64,000 nucleotides of DNA from Eleusine coracana subsp. coracana (taxonomy: Eukaryota; Streptophyta; Magnoliopsida; Poales; Poaceae), in assembly GCA_032690845.1 (NCBI GenBank), contig CM064427.1:14581501-14645500 (forward strand). Direction: 5' to 3'. Each line of letters starts with the position of its first letter. Positions within the stretch are counted from its first letter, which is position 1. Below, piece by piece: positions 47,319 through 58,910 of the stretch. The notes beneath the pieces are model-generated. The model searched no databases. It saw only the letters and a list, made by a program, of their open reading frames with translations, and was not told where the DNA came from. The position numbers and the translations under genes are program-made.

Positions 47319-48736
47319 TTGAAAACACTTGTCTAGTTGTTAGGGTTTTGAGTCCATAAGAAAAACTGGACGATCAAGGGGGTCTAGGTCATGTCTCTTA
47401 GGTCACACAATTTGGTGATGTGCATGGATGCTCAGTGCAATCATAGGCACTAGATGACAGTGGACAAGCCAAGGAGTTGTTCAGAGAAGCCGGGAAATAA
47501 AGTCAAGCAAGAACGAGGAGTTTTAGCTTCTAGATGTAGTGGTCGGACAGAGGGGTCAGTGGTGACCGGACTGTATGGTCACTAGGAGGAATTGACTGGG
47601 ACTTTCAGTGAGGATAGAGGAATCTGTCAGGTCTAGAAGCCCTAGAGACTAGATAGTACGGTCTAGTGACCGGATGGTCCGGTCAGTAGGGTTGAGGGTT
47701 GGGCAAAGACGAAGCTGCACGAAAAATGTTTCTGGACTGGAGAGAGAAAAGGACTGGACGTTTCAGTCAACTGACCATATAGTTCAGTCAGTATGAAGAT
47801 CAGCAGGGGTAGAGCCATTGGTGCTCAGGATTGCATGACTGGACGGTCCGGTCAGGAAGTGACCGGACAGTCCAGTTAGTAGGCCTAGAAAGTTTATTTC
47901 ATGGAGCAATGACAAGTTGGAGGTTGGAAGCCTATATAACTTCATTGTTGTGGTCTTGGAGACTACTCTTGGCCAGTGGAATTGCTTGCAGCATTTAGTA
48001 AGAGCCAAGAGACAAAGAGGAGAGCACAAGGAGGAGATATTGCATTTCTTGAGAGTGCTAGTGAGAGTAACTTGAGCATTGATGCACATCTAAGGCTAGG
48101 GTGTCCTTGAGGGTGTGATCTAGGTTGTTACTCTTGGTCTATGGTGAGACCTAGACCGGTTAGGTGTCGGTGATCGAGCCTATCATGATCGGTTGTAAAG
48201 GCCGCCACACGTTTGTACATGGTTTGAGCCTGCCGGTGAAAAGGGCGTCGCTAGTGAGCACTCGTGTCATCTCGAAGAGTCGGGCAAGTTCTTGAGGGAG
48301 GCGAGCTTGTGCCTTGGTGGCAGCGGTGACGTGCACCATGTATTCACTCCGGGAGTGATTGCGGGCTCATGGGCGAGAACTCCACATTGGTGGCGGGAGG
48401 GATCGAAACTCAGGCGGGAGTGGTCTAACAAGGAGTAAAGGAAGGCGCCATCCTTCTGAGACCTCAGGAAAAAAATCATGAGCATTCCTTGATGCTCCTC
48501 ATTACTGTTCCGCAATTGTGTGCTCTAGTAACTTGGTTGAATTGTGGCTTGCATAGGCTAGTGTGTTTGGGTTTCATGCTTGCTATCATCATGAACACTA
48601 GCATGTGTAGGGTCTTGGTCTACTAGAATTGTTAGGTTGCAACGATTTCTAGGGTGTAGTAGTGTGCATTGAAGTATTTAGATTCGTGAGCGGCTTACCA
48701 ATTCACCCCCCTCTCGGTACGCCTTCGGTCCTTACA
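47319..48736 (+). mobile_element. 5' LTR of element C2, second part
   Basis: Continuation of the C2 LTR after the nested element B. It contains repeated palindrome-like words of the form GACCGGACNGTCCGGTC (about 47525-47880) and ends CGGTCCTTACA. The part from 47391 aligns with the 3' LTR at 55443-56762. Confidence 0.85.
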
Positions 48737-48738
48737 AG

Positions 48739-48750
48739 TGGCATCAGAGC
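48739..48750 (+). promoter_or_regulatory. Primer-binding site of element C2
   Basis: TGGCATCAGAGC, two bases after the 5' LTR end, one mismatch from the initiator tRNA-Met primer-binding motif common to copia-type plant elements. Confidence 0.85.
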
Positions 48751-48810
48751 CAAGTGCTCATCTTTGAGGCTTCACAACCTTGAGTAAGGATGCTGGGACA
48801 GTTGGGGAGT

Positions 48811-50780
48811 GTTCCCATATTTGATGGGGAGGACTACGGGTATTGGAAGGCTTCTATGCAAGTCCACGTGGAGTCCCTTGATCCAGAGATATGAACCTGC
48901 TTAAGCCTGATGTTATTAAGTGCAACGCTAAGGCCAAGAATGCTCTATTCACATGCATATCTAAGGATGTCTTTACTAAGTTGGATGCAAGTTCCACAAC
49001 ACATGGTATCTGAACTGAGATTCAGGGTCTCCATGAGGGTACCAGTGATGTCAATGAGGAAAGATACTATGTGCTGAAGAACAAGTATGATAACTTCATT
49101 AGATTGCCACATGAGAAAGCTAACACTGTTTATTCTCGCTTTCATGTACTAGTGGAGGAGATCAATGCTCTTGGGGATGACTTCAAGCTGAAGCCTGTTG
49201 AGATGATAAGAAGATTCTTGAGGCTATTCAAAGACCCCAAGTATATGTCCATCATCACCTTCATCTTGCAAGGTGATCTCAAGACCAAGACCATGAAGGA
49301 TGTACTTGGCAAGATCACTGCCTTCAAGAGCTACCATCTGGGCTTGGATGATCCTCAACCATCCACCCTTGCTCTTCAAGCTGACAAGCAAGAAACAAGC
49401 AAGAGTAAGAAAAACAAGAAGAGGGTAGTAACTGAAGAAGAAGATGACGATGATGAAGATAACTTGAGTGAGGACTTGGCTCTTCTCATGAGGGTGATGA
49501 GGACCTTCGAGAATAAGTTTGCCTCCAAGTCCAACGGCAAGTGCTTTAACTCTGGCTCAAAGAATCACTTTGTACGAGAGTGCCCAAAGGCCAGGAAAGA
49601 AGGTCTCAAGTCCCAAGAGTCTAGTGATGAATAAGAAGAAGATGAAGAACCTAAAGCCAAGCAAAAGAAGAAGAGGTACTTCAACAGGGACAAGAGCAAA
49701 GGCAAAGGCAAAACTCAAGACCACATGAAGAAGTTCTTACGCAAGGCACTTGTTGGGGCGTGGACAAGTGACAACTCAAGTGATGAGTCCTCTTCCTCAA
49801 GTGATGAAGAAGTGGTCGGACTAGCCATGATCAAGACCACATCACCACGAGCTCTTCCTCCACCTCTGACGTGCCTCATGGCTGCGAGCCAACTTGTGGA
49901 GAGTGACGATGAGAGCAATGATGATAGCGATGATGAGGAGCTCTCTTGTGCCGAGCTTTGGAGCATGCTTGAGCAAGCCCGCGACATCGCCGTCAAGAAA
50001 TCCAATATGTTGGATGTGGTAAGAAAATAATGTAAGTTGGCTAAGGACCATGTTGGTGAGCTTGAGAGTGAGCTCAAGGACCTTGTCACATCTTCTGAGG
50101 CCCTAAACAAGAGTTATGACAAATTTAAGGGTGATCATGTAGAGCTACATGAGAAGTACGAGGCCCTTGAACTTACTTATGCGGCCATCAATGTTGATAA
50201 CCTTGCCTCTCCCTCCTCTAGTTCATCCAAGAGTGATGCTTCTACTATGTGTGATGAACTAACCACCTCGGTGAAGGTTTCTTCTCTTGAGCCATTTGTT
50301 TTGGAGGAATATCACAAGCTTAATGAAGAGAGGAAGATGAAAATGGACGGTTTCGAGAGGCTCACACGTGGTAGATCCATCCACAAGGAGATTCTAGGGA
50401 GAAACCTTGTGAACAATGTCTCCCACCGGGGACTTGGCTCATATCCTACCGTCGTCGACATCATCAGGAGGGGTGACTCCATCCCCGCATGGATCAAGCC
50501 CCTACTCGCTGACGACTACTATTGTGAGAGGTGTTGCAAGGATGGCCACACTATCAGGGATTGTACTATGGTGAGAAGTTCTATTGTTTTACCTAACGCT
50601 AAATTATTCCATGAGAACACACATTTCAAGGTTTTTAGGAAGAAGGATGGCAAGGTGAATGCTAAGGCTTTGGGACCACCAAACAAGAAGAGAAAGGTCA
50701 AGAGCATATGGGTGCCTAAGTGCATTATTGATCTTAAGAGGTCAATGAAGTACAAGTGGGTGCCCAAGAACAAGACCTAG
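48811..50780 (+). pseudogene. Copia-type gag of element C2
   Basis: The N-terminus has VPIFDGEDYGYWKASMQVHVES, the usual start of copia UBN2-type gag. A missing G near 48890 and a TGA near 49014 break the frame. From 49071 one frame runs to 50780 with only two stops (TAA 49632 and TAA 50028). It contains FHVLVEEINALGDDFKLKPVEM, acidic Ser-rich linkers, a helical segment (AKDHVGELESELKDL) and LVNNVSHRGLGSYP. The first knuckle is CFNSGSKNHFVREC, with the second Cys changed to Ser. The second knuckle, CERCCKDGHTIRDC (about 50527-50568), has the full CX2CX4HX4C spacing. No protease, integrase or RT follows, so the element depended on a partner. SIRE/Maximus-like affinity is inferred from gag layout. 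Confidence 0.82.
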
Positions 50781-52325
50781 AAGATGGTGGTGGTGGTGGT
50801 GGTGGTGGACTGGGAGCTTCATGAAGATCATGTGAAGTCCACCACAAGTGACATGGACCTCAACGACCTATCTACTCATGAGGGAGGTAACCGTGTTAGG
50901 TCTTGGTAGTTGTAGTGTGCTTTTCCTTCTCTTGCATTGCATGGTAATTAGGACTCCTTTGTGACTAGTATGCTTTGCGTCCATGCATGTGTAAATAACT
51001 AAAAGAAAAACATATAAAAATTAGTCAATGTCTAACCCATCCAAGATAGCTATAAGCAAGGGGGAGTGCTTGAGATGGTGGTTTGGCTTCTCTCAAGGCA
51101 AGGGTATGGCTTATAGTGAGTAAGCTTGGGAGGGGTTCAAACTTGACATTGTTAGGTTTCCTTTGTGTCTTGTTTAATATTGCTTGCATTCACATGGCAT
51201 GCTTACTTCCGTTGTATATGTAAAATGCTTGTTACATGCATCATATAGGAAACACAAAGGAGGCTTGTCACATTTGAAAGATGTGTGCCTGATGTTCTAT
51301 ATGAGATCACATCCCCAAAAGTGTGACCAAAGTAAAGGATTGTGCTTCATGCCCATTGAGTAAGATCTTATGAACTCCGAGGTTAAACCCACTCGCGTGG
51401 TTCAAGGACTAAGGCTCATACATACCAATTTTTTCTTAATTGCTTTGGTTCTTATTTGCTCGATTCTTCATTTGGCTTTTGCAAAAATTATAAGGCCATA
51501 AAGAGCCACTATTTGAAAAGGAGTGTTTGAGAATTTCATTCATACTCTAAGTGCAATATTTATGTGGATGTTAAGTAAGGGCACCTAGAAAATAGAGAAA
51601 TTCCTTGTATCAGCGAAATTTCTAGTAGTGACCGTACAGTCCGATCATTGGATCATACAGTCCGGTCAGTGCCTTCGTGCACAGTGTCACAAGTCAGTCT
51701 GGTCATAGAGACCGGACAGAAAGGCTCTAGTGACCGTACCGTCCGGTCTATATGGATCGCCAGCAGACTCGGGACCTGACTGGACAATCCGGTCTAGAGA
51801 CCGTACCGTCTGGTCACTATGATTGAAAACGCAATGTCTCTTTAATCTGTGACCGTTGATCACTCTGTTATTTGATCTCGGTCGTCGATCTGCTTTTTTA
51901 CCTAGGTCAAAAATAAAAATTGATTTGGACCTATCCTCGTTCGACTCCAGCACCTTGAACATGTACCCGCCGCCGCTCCTTGTCGCAGACGTCGTCCTCG
52001 CCTCAGCCGACCATGCCGTCGATAGCTGAACAGCTTGTGCGCCTCTCTACTCCACCTCGCCTCGCCACCATCACGCTTCCATGCTCGTCTGCGTGCACAA
52101 CCGAGCAGCCGCCACCGCCTCCACTGCTCACCGCTGCAAGCGCCCTGCCTGCCGTTTGCTGATGTCGCTTGTCGCGCCACCACAGCTCGTCGTCGTAGAG
52201 CCTACCCTCTCCTAGGGCAAAGGTCTCCCCTTTCCCCTCCACTTCCATTGCCGGCAAGCAAAAAGCTCTAATTTTCCAGCAATTGGTCACAAGCATTCCT
52301 CGGTGTTTGACTTCTCTGCCCCCAG
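50781..52325 (+). other. C2 spacer and GC-rich leader upstream of the extra ORF
   Basis: Starts with a (GGT)n run (50784-50808). The purine run AAGGGGGAG occurs at 51058. Palindromic words of the GACCGTACNGTCCGGTC type recur at 51630-51830. At 51950-52270 the base composition turns GC-rich, like a plant 5' untranslated region. No pol remnant was seen. The order is the same in C1 (9672-11266). Confidence 0.5.
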
Positions 52326-52677
52326 GTATTGTGCCTATCCTCCATTCATCGATCATACCCTAAACTTTGAGCATTTGTTCTTAATTGATGCTATTAGACT
52401 AATTGCTCATGTTTAGTTGCATTAATTAGGAAAAATTAGCTCACCCTAGCTGTAATTAATTCCATCCCTATCTGTTAATTGCATGTCTAGGGTTTGTCTC
52501 TCGTTTAGTCTGTGGTTAGATTTATTGCCTATTATTTGACTACACACTAGATGATTCGCACCAGCCACATATAGTCGATGATTACTATTGTTACTATGCA
52601 TAATTGTCCAGTGATCATGTCCATCATCTCAGTGATAGGATTTTTATTGTGCATTCTTACCTAGTGGTGCTTTGCAG
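52326..52677 (+). other. Putative 5'-UTR intron of the extra gene in C2
   Basis: The donor is CCCAG|GTATTG and the acceptor TTTGCAG|GTAG, 352 bp, AT-rich between a GC-rich leader and the ATG at 52754. The counterpart in C1 (11267-11626) keeps both splice sites. Survival of an intron in two copies of a retroelement means the genomic RNA was not spliced here, or that this unit is read from its own promoter. Confidence 0.5.
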
Positions 52678-52753
52678 GTAGATTTATAGAAGGTCTGTGC
52701 TTATCCTTTCTATACCTACATGCGTGTAGTTACACTTGTTAGCAGCAGCAGAG

Positions 52754-55129
52754 ATGGCAGGGTCTGGATAGGATAATGGTAAGGATAAGATGCCAGAGAA
52801 GCCCAAGAGCAAGAAGATGACTAGGATGGATAGAGACTCACGGGATGCTCGGAGGGTAGCATGGCACTTGGATGCCATGGAGCAGTCACGTAGGACACCA
52901 GGGACACGGCTGAACCTAGATCCATCAGGTGACACTCAGGAACTCAGGAGGAGTACCCGGTAGAAGACAGTGTTGGCTACAGGTGTGACTCCGGCACCTT
53001 GGTCGTAGAGTACTCCGACTTCCCATCAGGGGAGGTCGTCGAGACCTGTGGAGCAGGGATCCTTCAGGCAGCAGGAGGAGCCCGAGGAGGAGCAGAGCTC
53101 AGACTCATAGTCTAAGGAGTCTGAGGAGTTTGAGGAGCTTGAGGAGGAGGAGACTGAGCAAAGAGCACGGCCACAGCAACAGAGGACTACTCACTGGGTA
53201 GGAGACCTGAGGTGCACCTGTGCAGTGTGCACTAGGAGGCTGCAGAGACTTGTACAGGTAGCTGGAGAGACAGACATTCTTAAGGTTCCTGCGAAGGACC
53301 TTAAGACACATTGCCCTGTCTCCTTTGAGCAGTGGGTTTTAGTCCCCAGGAACTCTACTGCAGGAGAGAGATACTGGACCGGTCTTTAGAGGAGGATAGG
53401 TGAGGCACTGAGATGCTACCTTGCTAGGAAGGGAAAGGTTGGACTGTTTGTGCCGTAGCAGTACACTACTCAACAGGCTATGAGTAGAGCCATAGGCACA
53501 GACATGGAGCAATATTTCACTTATCTACCTGGTCTGGTAGAGTTAGTCACGGAGCCCCACAGATACAGAGAAGATATAGTGTTGGAGTTCTATGCTGCAC
53601 TGTGGGTAGCCAGAGATCGTTCTCAGATCTGGTTCCTATTTAGAGGAGAGACCCAGAGACTTACCATGGAGTACTTGATAGCTAACCTAGGGCTCCTTGC
53701 TTCAGATTTCCAGCTATACAGAAGTGCCTATGGGACCCTCGCTCCACCCCATAGACCACAGGGAGGGTCGCTACCTCTAGACAAGATGGTGTCAGTAGCT
53801 TTTCCACCACTGCACGCCCTAGGCTTTGACAGAGGCCCTGCGAGACTCACCGTAGAGGCTAAGGTGGTTAGAGCGATAGTCACTAGGACTATCATTCCCA
53901 GGTCTGGATATAGGGAGGAGTTTACACTCTTGCACCAGTAGGCTATAGCAGCTATTCTGAGGAGACAACCATTTGACATGGCTGATTTGCTGATTGATGA
54001 GATGGAGGAGGTTATCTCTGAGAGGGTAGGAGGACGTCAGCTAGTCTATGGTCCATACATCTGCTATCTTTTGAGGAGGATGGGACTGGTAATGGAGGAG
54101 CAGTACGATGCGTTCCCTGAGATGACCACCAGCTACTCACCTCGAGTCCCTAGAGGATTGCAGTCAGCATAGAGTCAACAGGTGGGAAAGGAGGAGTAGG
54201 AGTCACCGCTCGTCACTCACAAGGAGGCAGCTCATACAGAGACGATGGTTCCTGAGTCAGCCAGTACAGGAGCACCTCCCTAGCCTACAGGGACACAGCC
54301 AGAGGACGCTATCACTATTGCAGCACTCGTAGGATGCCTGAGTAAGTTCATTCACAGCATAGCTGAGGATTGACATCAGATGATGGAGGTCATCAGAGGA
54401 CAGGCAGAGCTTCAGATATAGTAGATGGAACGGATGACTACTCTCATGACACAGATGGCTGAGTTTTCTCAGAGGCAGGCTAGTCAGCAACCACGACCTT
54501 CTACTCTTCCATTGTTTCAAATGCTGCAGACACAGCCAGGCCCCTTCACAGTCATGATGACAGCCCAGTCCAGTGGGTTGTCACACACATGGGTGTTACC
54601 GAGAGGGGGACCAGGACAGACTCACCCACCAGCTCAGTTCTCCCCCGTGTCCGCCTTCTCAGTTTCTTCATTGTTCTCTTCACCGATTCACTCTTCGACT
54701 TCGTAGATGGCAGGACCTTTGACCTCTCAGCAGTTAACAGTTAGGAGTTTGTTTTCTAGGATAGTGCACACCACACGTGCAAACTCCCAGACAGCCCCAG
54801 AGTCAGCTATAGCTCCAGCCCCTTCTGCTACTGACACACCTCTAGTTACATCTGAGGTAGCACATGATCTAGTCTATCGAGGTTTCGCTCAAGAGGATGT
54901 GGATGACCTTGCTCTTCTTCAGATGACAGTTAACGTGGATACATCCATGGTTCCACTAGCAGGGCAAGACAGAGGGTCTGAGTCACCTATAGACCTTGAG
55001 TTCTTTGAGCAGCTGGATGCTCAGGCGGCACAGGCTTAGGGAGAGCAGTAGGACCTAGCATAGGAGCAGCCCAAAGCATAGCCTTCAGAGGACATCGCTG
55101 CACCACCTCGTTCTACCACGAGCGCATAG
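52754..55129 (+). pseudogene. Extra ORF of element C2, about 792 codons, riddled with amber codons
   Basis: One uninterrupted frame from ATG 52754 to 55129 without frameshifts. It contains 18 TAG (52769, 52961, 53006, 53108, 53387, 53456, 53939, 54170, 54197, 54281, 54419, 54422, 54704, 55037, 55049, 55061, 55079, 55127), one TGA (54371) and no TAA; the last TAG may be the true stop. The N-terminus is basic, then Glu-rich (53090-53160). A globular part (53480-54170) contains DMEQYFTYLPGLVELV, REDIVLEFYAALWVARD and YGPYICYLLRRMGL. The C-terminal half is Gln/Thr/Pro/Ser-rich. The globular part weakly resembles plant transposon-associated gag-like domains, which is inference only. It occupies the place where pol would be. 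The function is unknown. Confidence 0.7.
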
Positions 55130-55442
55130 ATGTTCGCTTTTTCCTAGTTTTTGGTGCTTGTTACCAAAGGGGGAGAAGTATGTCATAGGTCTAGGGGGAG
55201 TTGGAGTGTGATCCATTGCGATCGAGAGTCTCTAGCTTATATCTAGGGGGAGCATATACGTGTACATGGGTTTTGGGAGATAGATATATTTGCATCTTTT
55301 TTTATGGATTTACCGTGATCTTCGTGGATTTTGATGAGTCATGGTTTTCATTCACGTGTATTTGACTCATTTTGAGCTCAGTTGGTTTCTTTTCATACGC
55401 AGTGTCTTGTCTTTCTTTATTTATCTAGTATGCCTACCGGTG
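55130..55442 (+). other. C2 3' internal end with purine run
   Basis: Contains AAAGGGGGAGAAG (55166-55178) and 'ctagggggag', also present in C1 at 20991-21020. The purine run is the best polypurine-tract candidate, but it is about 265 bp from the recognisable 3' LTR, whose first part is missing. Confidence 0.5.
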
Positions 55443-56762
55443 ATGTCTCTTAGGTCACACTAGTTGGTGATGTGCATGGATGCTCATTGAAATCACAGGC
55501 ACTAGTTGATAGTGAAGCCAAGGAGCTGTTCCGAGAAACTGGGAAACAAAGTCAAGAGAGAACGAGGAGTTTCAGCTTCTGGACGTAGTGACCGGACAGA
55601 GGGGTCAGTTGTGACCGGATTGTACGGTCACTAGGAGGAATTGTATGGGACTTTCAGCGAGGAGTGAGGAATCTATCAGGTCTGGAAGCCCTAGAGACCG
55701 AACGGTACGGTCTAGTGACCGGACATTCCGGTGAGCAGGGTTGAGGCTTGGGCAGAGAGGAAGCTGTGCAGGAAATGTTTCTGGACTGGAGAGAGAAATG
55801 AACCAGATGGTCTAGTCAACTGACCGTACAGTCCGGTCAGTACGAAGATTAGAAGGGGCAGAGCCGTTGGTGCTAAGAATTGCAATGACCGGACAGTCCG
55901 GTCAGTAGGCCTAGAAAGCTTATTTCATGGAGCAATGGCTAGTTGGAGGTTGGAAGCCTATATAACTCGTTGTTGGGGTCTTGGAGACTACTCTTGGCCA
56001 GTGGAATTGCTTGGAGCATTAGGTGAGAGCCAAGAGGCAAAGAGGAGAGCACTAGGAGGAGATATTGCATATCTTGAGAGTGCTAGTGAGAGTAACTCGA
56101 ACATTGATGCACATCTAAGGCTAGGGTGTCCTTGAGGGTGTGATCTAGGTTGTTACTCTTGATCTGTGGTGAGACCTATACCGGTTAGGTGTCGGTGATC
56201 GAGCCTATCGTGATCGGTTGTGAAAGTCATCACACGTTTGTACATTGTTTGAGCCCACCGGTGGAAGGGGCATCACTAGTGAGCGCCCGTGTCGGCTCAG
56301 GGAGTCTAGCATGTTCTTGAGGGAGGAGCTTGTGCCTTGGTGGTAGCGGTGACGCGCACGTATCTTCACTCCGGGAGTGATTACGGGCTCATGGGCGAGA
56401 ACTCTACATTAGTGGCGGGAGGAACCGGAACTCCTGTGGGAGTGGTCCAACGAGGAGTAGGGGAAGGCGCCATCCTTCCGAGACCTTGGGAAAAAATCAT
56501 GAGCATTTCTTGATCCTCCTTGTTACTATTTTGCAATTGTGTGCTCTAGTAACTTGGTTGAATTGTGCCTTGCATAGGCTAGTGTGCTTGGCTTTCGCGC
56601 TTTCTATCGTCATAAACACTAGCATGTGTAGGGTCTTGGTCTACTAGAATTGTTAGGTGCAATGATTGCCAAGGTCTAGTAGTGTGAATTGAAGTATTTA
56701 GATTCGTGAACGGCTTACCGATTCACGCCCCCCCCCCTCTCGGTACGCCTTCGGTCCTTTCA
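55443..56762 (+). mobile_element. 3' LTR of element C2, lacking its 5' third of a kilobase
   Basis: Aligns with the 5' LTR from 47391 onward and ends TCGGTCCTTTCA. The first about 335 bp of the LTR (equivalent to 42717-42979 and 47319-47390) are absent. The TAGTT flank (56763-56767) matches the left flank, so the outer end is original. Confidence 0.85.
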
Positions 56763-56767
56763 TAGTT

Positions 56768-57173
56768 GGTTAGGGTTTGTTGCTTATGTGTTTGTACTGG
56801 TATGTCGCATGTTGTGTACTCTGAGGATGGTAGCCGTATGGAGTGGGATGGTGAACCCCCGAAGGGATGGACCATGGAATGGGTTTCCGTTTCCCCTACT
56901 CAAGAGGAGCATGAGGAATGATTCATGGTTATGGGCTGCCATGAATTATTGTTACATATGTATCATCGAGAATATTTGCTACCGCTACGACATGTTTTTG
57001 AACTTCAAACTCTTTTATATATCTTAAATTTGAACCTATATCGTAATAACTTAATTTCGACATTGCACTCTATTTTCTATGTTCATTTGTGTATTGATGG
57101 ACTCTTGCCTCGTCAAGTGTCACCCGAGTATCGATCCTTGACTAACCACTCATTTTGAGGTGGCGATGTGACA
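56768..57173 (+). other. Right flank of C2, possible end of a long LTR
   Basis: No coding sequence. The segment ends 'gaggtggcgatgtgaca', similar to the end of the solo LTR at 3449, and may be the 3' end of the LTR fragment at 40503-42711 into which C2 inserted. Confidence 0.35.
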
Positions 57174-57396
57174 ACAAGTTGAAGTAGGGTAGAGATGAAA
57201 TCCTGAAGAACCCAATGGCAAGAGAAAAACAAACAATCACAATAAAGAAGGAAAAATAGGAGAGGTGTGAAAAGAGAAATAAAAACCAAACTAAAAATAG
57301 AAAAAAGGAGAGGAAATAAAATTTAATAAGAAAAAGAAGAGAAGAGGTGGGAAAAAGGGATAAGAACTAAACAAAAGAAAAGAGAAAAAACGAACG
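57174..57396. other. Purine-rich tract
   Basis: About 200 bp that are mostly A and G on the plus strand. It adjoins the 3' side of the LINE remnant and would be its pyrimidine-rich 3' untranslated region. Confidence 0.45.
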
Positions 57397-58050
57397 ATAA
57401 AGGTTCTGGTATGTGAATTGCCAACTTTCATGCTCTACTATCCATGGCTAGCTCCTTGAAGATATTAAAAATTTTCAAGTCTCATCTCCCATGTCAAGTT
57501 TGGTCTTCCTCTATACGTCCTCACATAATCTGGTCTTCTTAATACTGTGCCCCACACCGGTAGCACAACCGAGGGACATGTTCAAACCATCTCAAAGGAT
57601 TTTGCACAAGCTTCTCCTCAACTGTAGCACAACTGATGCTACAGTTAGATGCTGGACATGTCGGCTTTTAGTAGGCCAACATTTTTCTCTACATAACACA
57701 GTAGGTCAAATCGGAGTCCTATAGAATTTGCGTTTTAGCTTTTGTGGTACTCTATTATCACATAAAACACCAGTAGTTTGATGCCACTTCAATCAACATG
57801 ATTTAATTCTATGACTAACCTCTTCATAATATCTCCATCCTACTACTACATCGATCTCAAGTATCAAAAAGTGTCTTTCTTAGACACTATCTGACCACCA
57901 AGTCTAACTTCTCCCACCTCACATGAAGTGGAACTGAAATCACACTTTGTCTACTCAATTTTATACCTACTAAGCTTAAAATCCTTAGACCCTAAAGTCT
58001 GTCTCCATAATTCTAGCTTCTGATTAAGCCCCCGTCTTGCTCTCATACAC
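57397..58050 (-). pseudogene. RTE-type LINE, C-terminal remnant of the reverse transcriptase ORF
   Basis: On the minus strand one frame from about 58045 reads NQKLELWRQTLGSKDFKLSR, then CDFSSTSCEVGEVRLGGQIV, SKKDTF and YLRSM, the region just after the RT domain in plant RTE LINEs. Near the end (57480-57400) it reads LKIFNIFKELAMDSRA, then a stop, then KLAIHIPEP, the typical tail of these proteins. About ten stops and frameshifts intervene. The N-terminal endonuclease and RT core are absent, as in most 5'-truncated LINE copies. Confidence 0.8.
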
Positions 58051-58388
58051 TAGCATGTTCCCAACCACTAGAGTTGTACTTTCAGTAGGGGCATTCATGA
58101 TGATAAAGGCGATGATTGACAATGATAAAGGAGAAGGTGCAACATGGCCTCATGGAGGCAAAGTGTGGCATGGCCCCGCGCACCGCAAGCTGAGAAGATT
58201 TGGAGGGTGCAGTGGTGGGATATTCGTCCCCTTCCACGATGGCGGTGTGAGTGCCATGGTAGCACAACCGAGGACGCGTGGAGAGGGAACAGATCTGGGG
58301 GAGAATCGAGTCGGGTTTGATGAGTGACGGTGCCTTTCCCTATACTTGACGATGGCGATGCCTTGGCTACAGCGATGGCATGGTTTGA
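58051..58388. other. Intergenic sequence
   Basis: Moderately GC-rich, with no supported gene. Overlapping open frames on both strands (for example 58095-58424 minus) show no known motif. Confidence 0.4.
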
Positions 58389-58910
58389 CACTAGTAAAAA
58401 TGTGCACAACAATGACGTTTTCAAAATGTGTCATAGAAGATGACCCTACTATGATAAAAAATAGTGGACCGTCACGTCATGATAGACAAGTGATGAATTT
58501 TTTGTGATGAAATTTATGATGAAGTCTGAAATGGCATCATAGAAGAGAAAACCTAGAACGTCATAGAACACCAATCCATCCGCGCCACAACGTTTTGATA
58601 GTTTCGATTCATCATAGAACCGCACTAGCTGACACGTGTGTCATATGTGGGTCCAACATTCCAACATGGCCTGAGAAGCATCTACTAGGTCCACATGTAA
58701 GCTCTTTCAATCCACCTGGGCCCGCATTTTAGTGCTCTCAGTCCAATGTGGCATCCGGTCCGTTGGCCCCACATGTAAGTACTATAGGTCCATCGTTGCA
58801 TGGGGTCCATATGTTAGTGCTCCCTTTTTAATTAAAGTTGAGGTGGGTCAGTCTATGGGTTCCATAGGTAAGCGCTACCACCGCGCTCGTCAAGTTTTTT
58901 GTAAGTTAAA

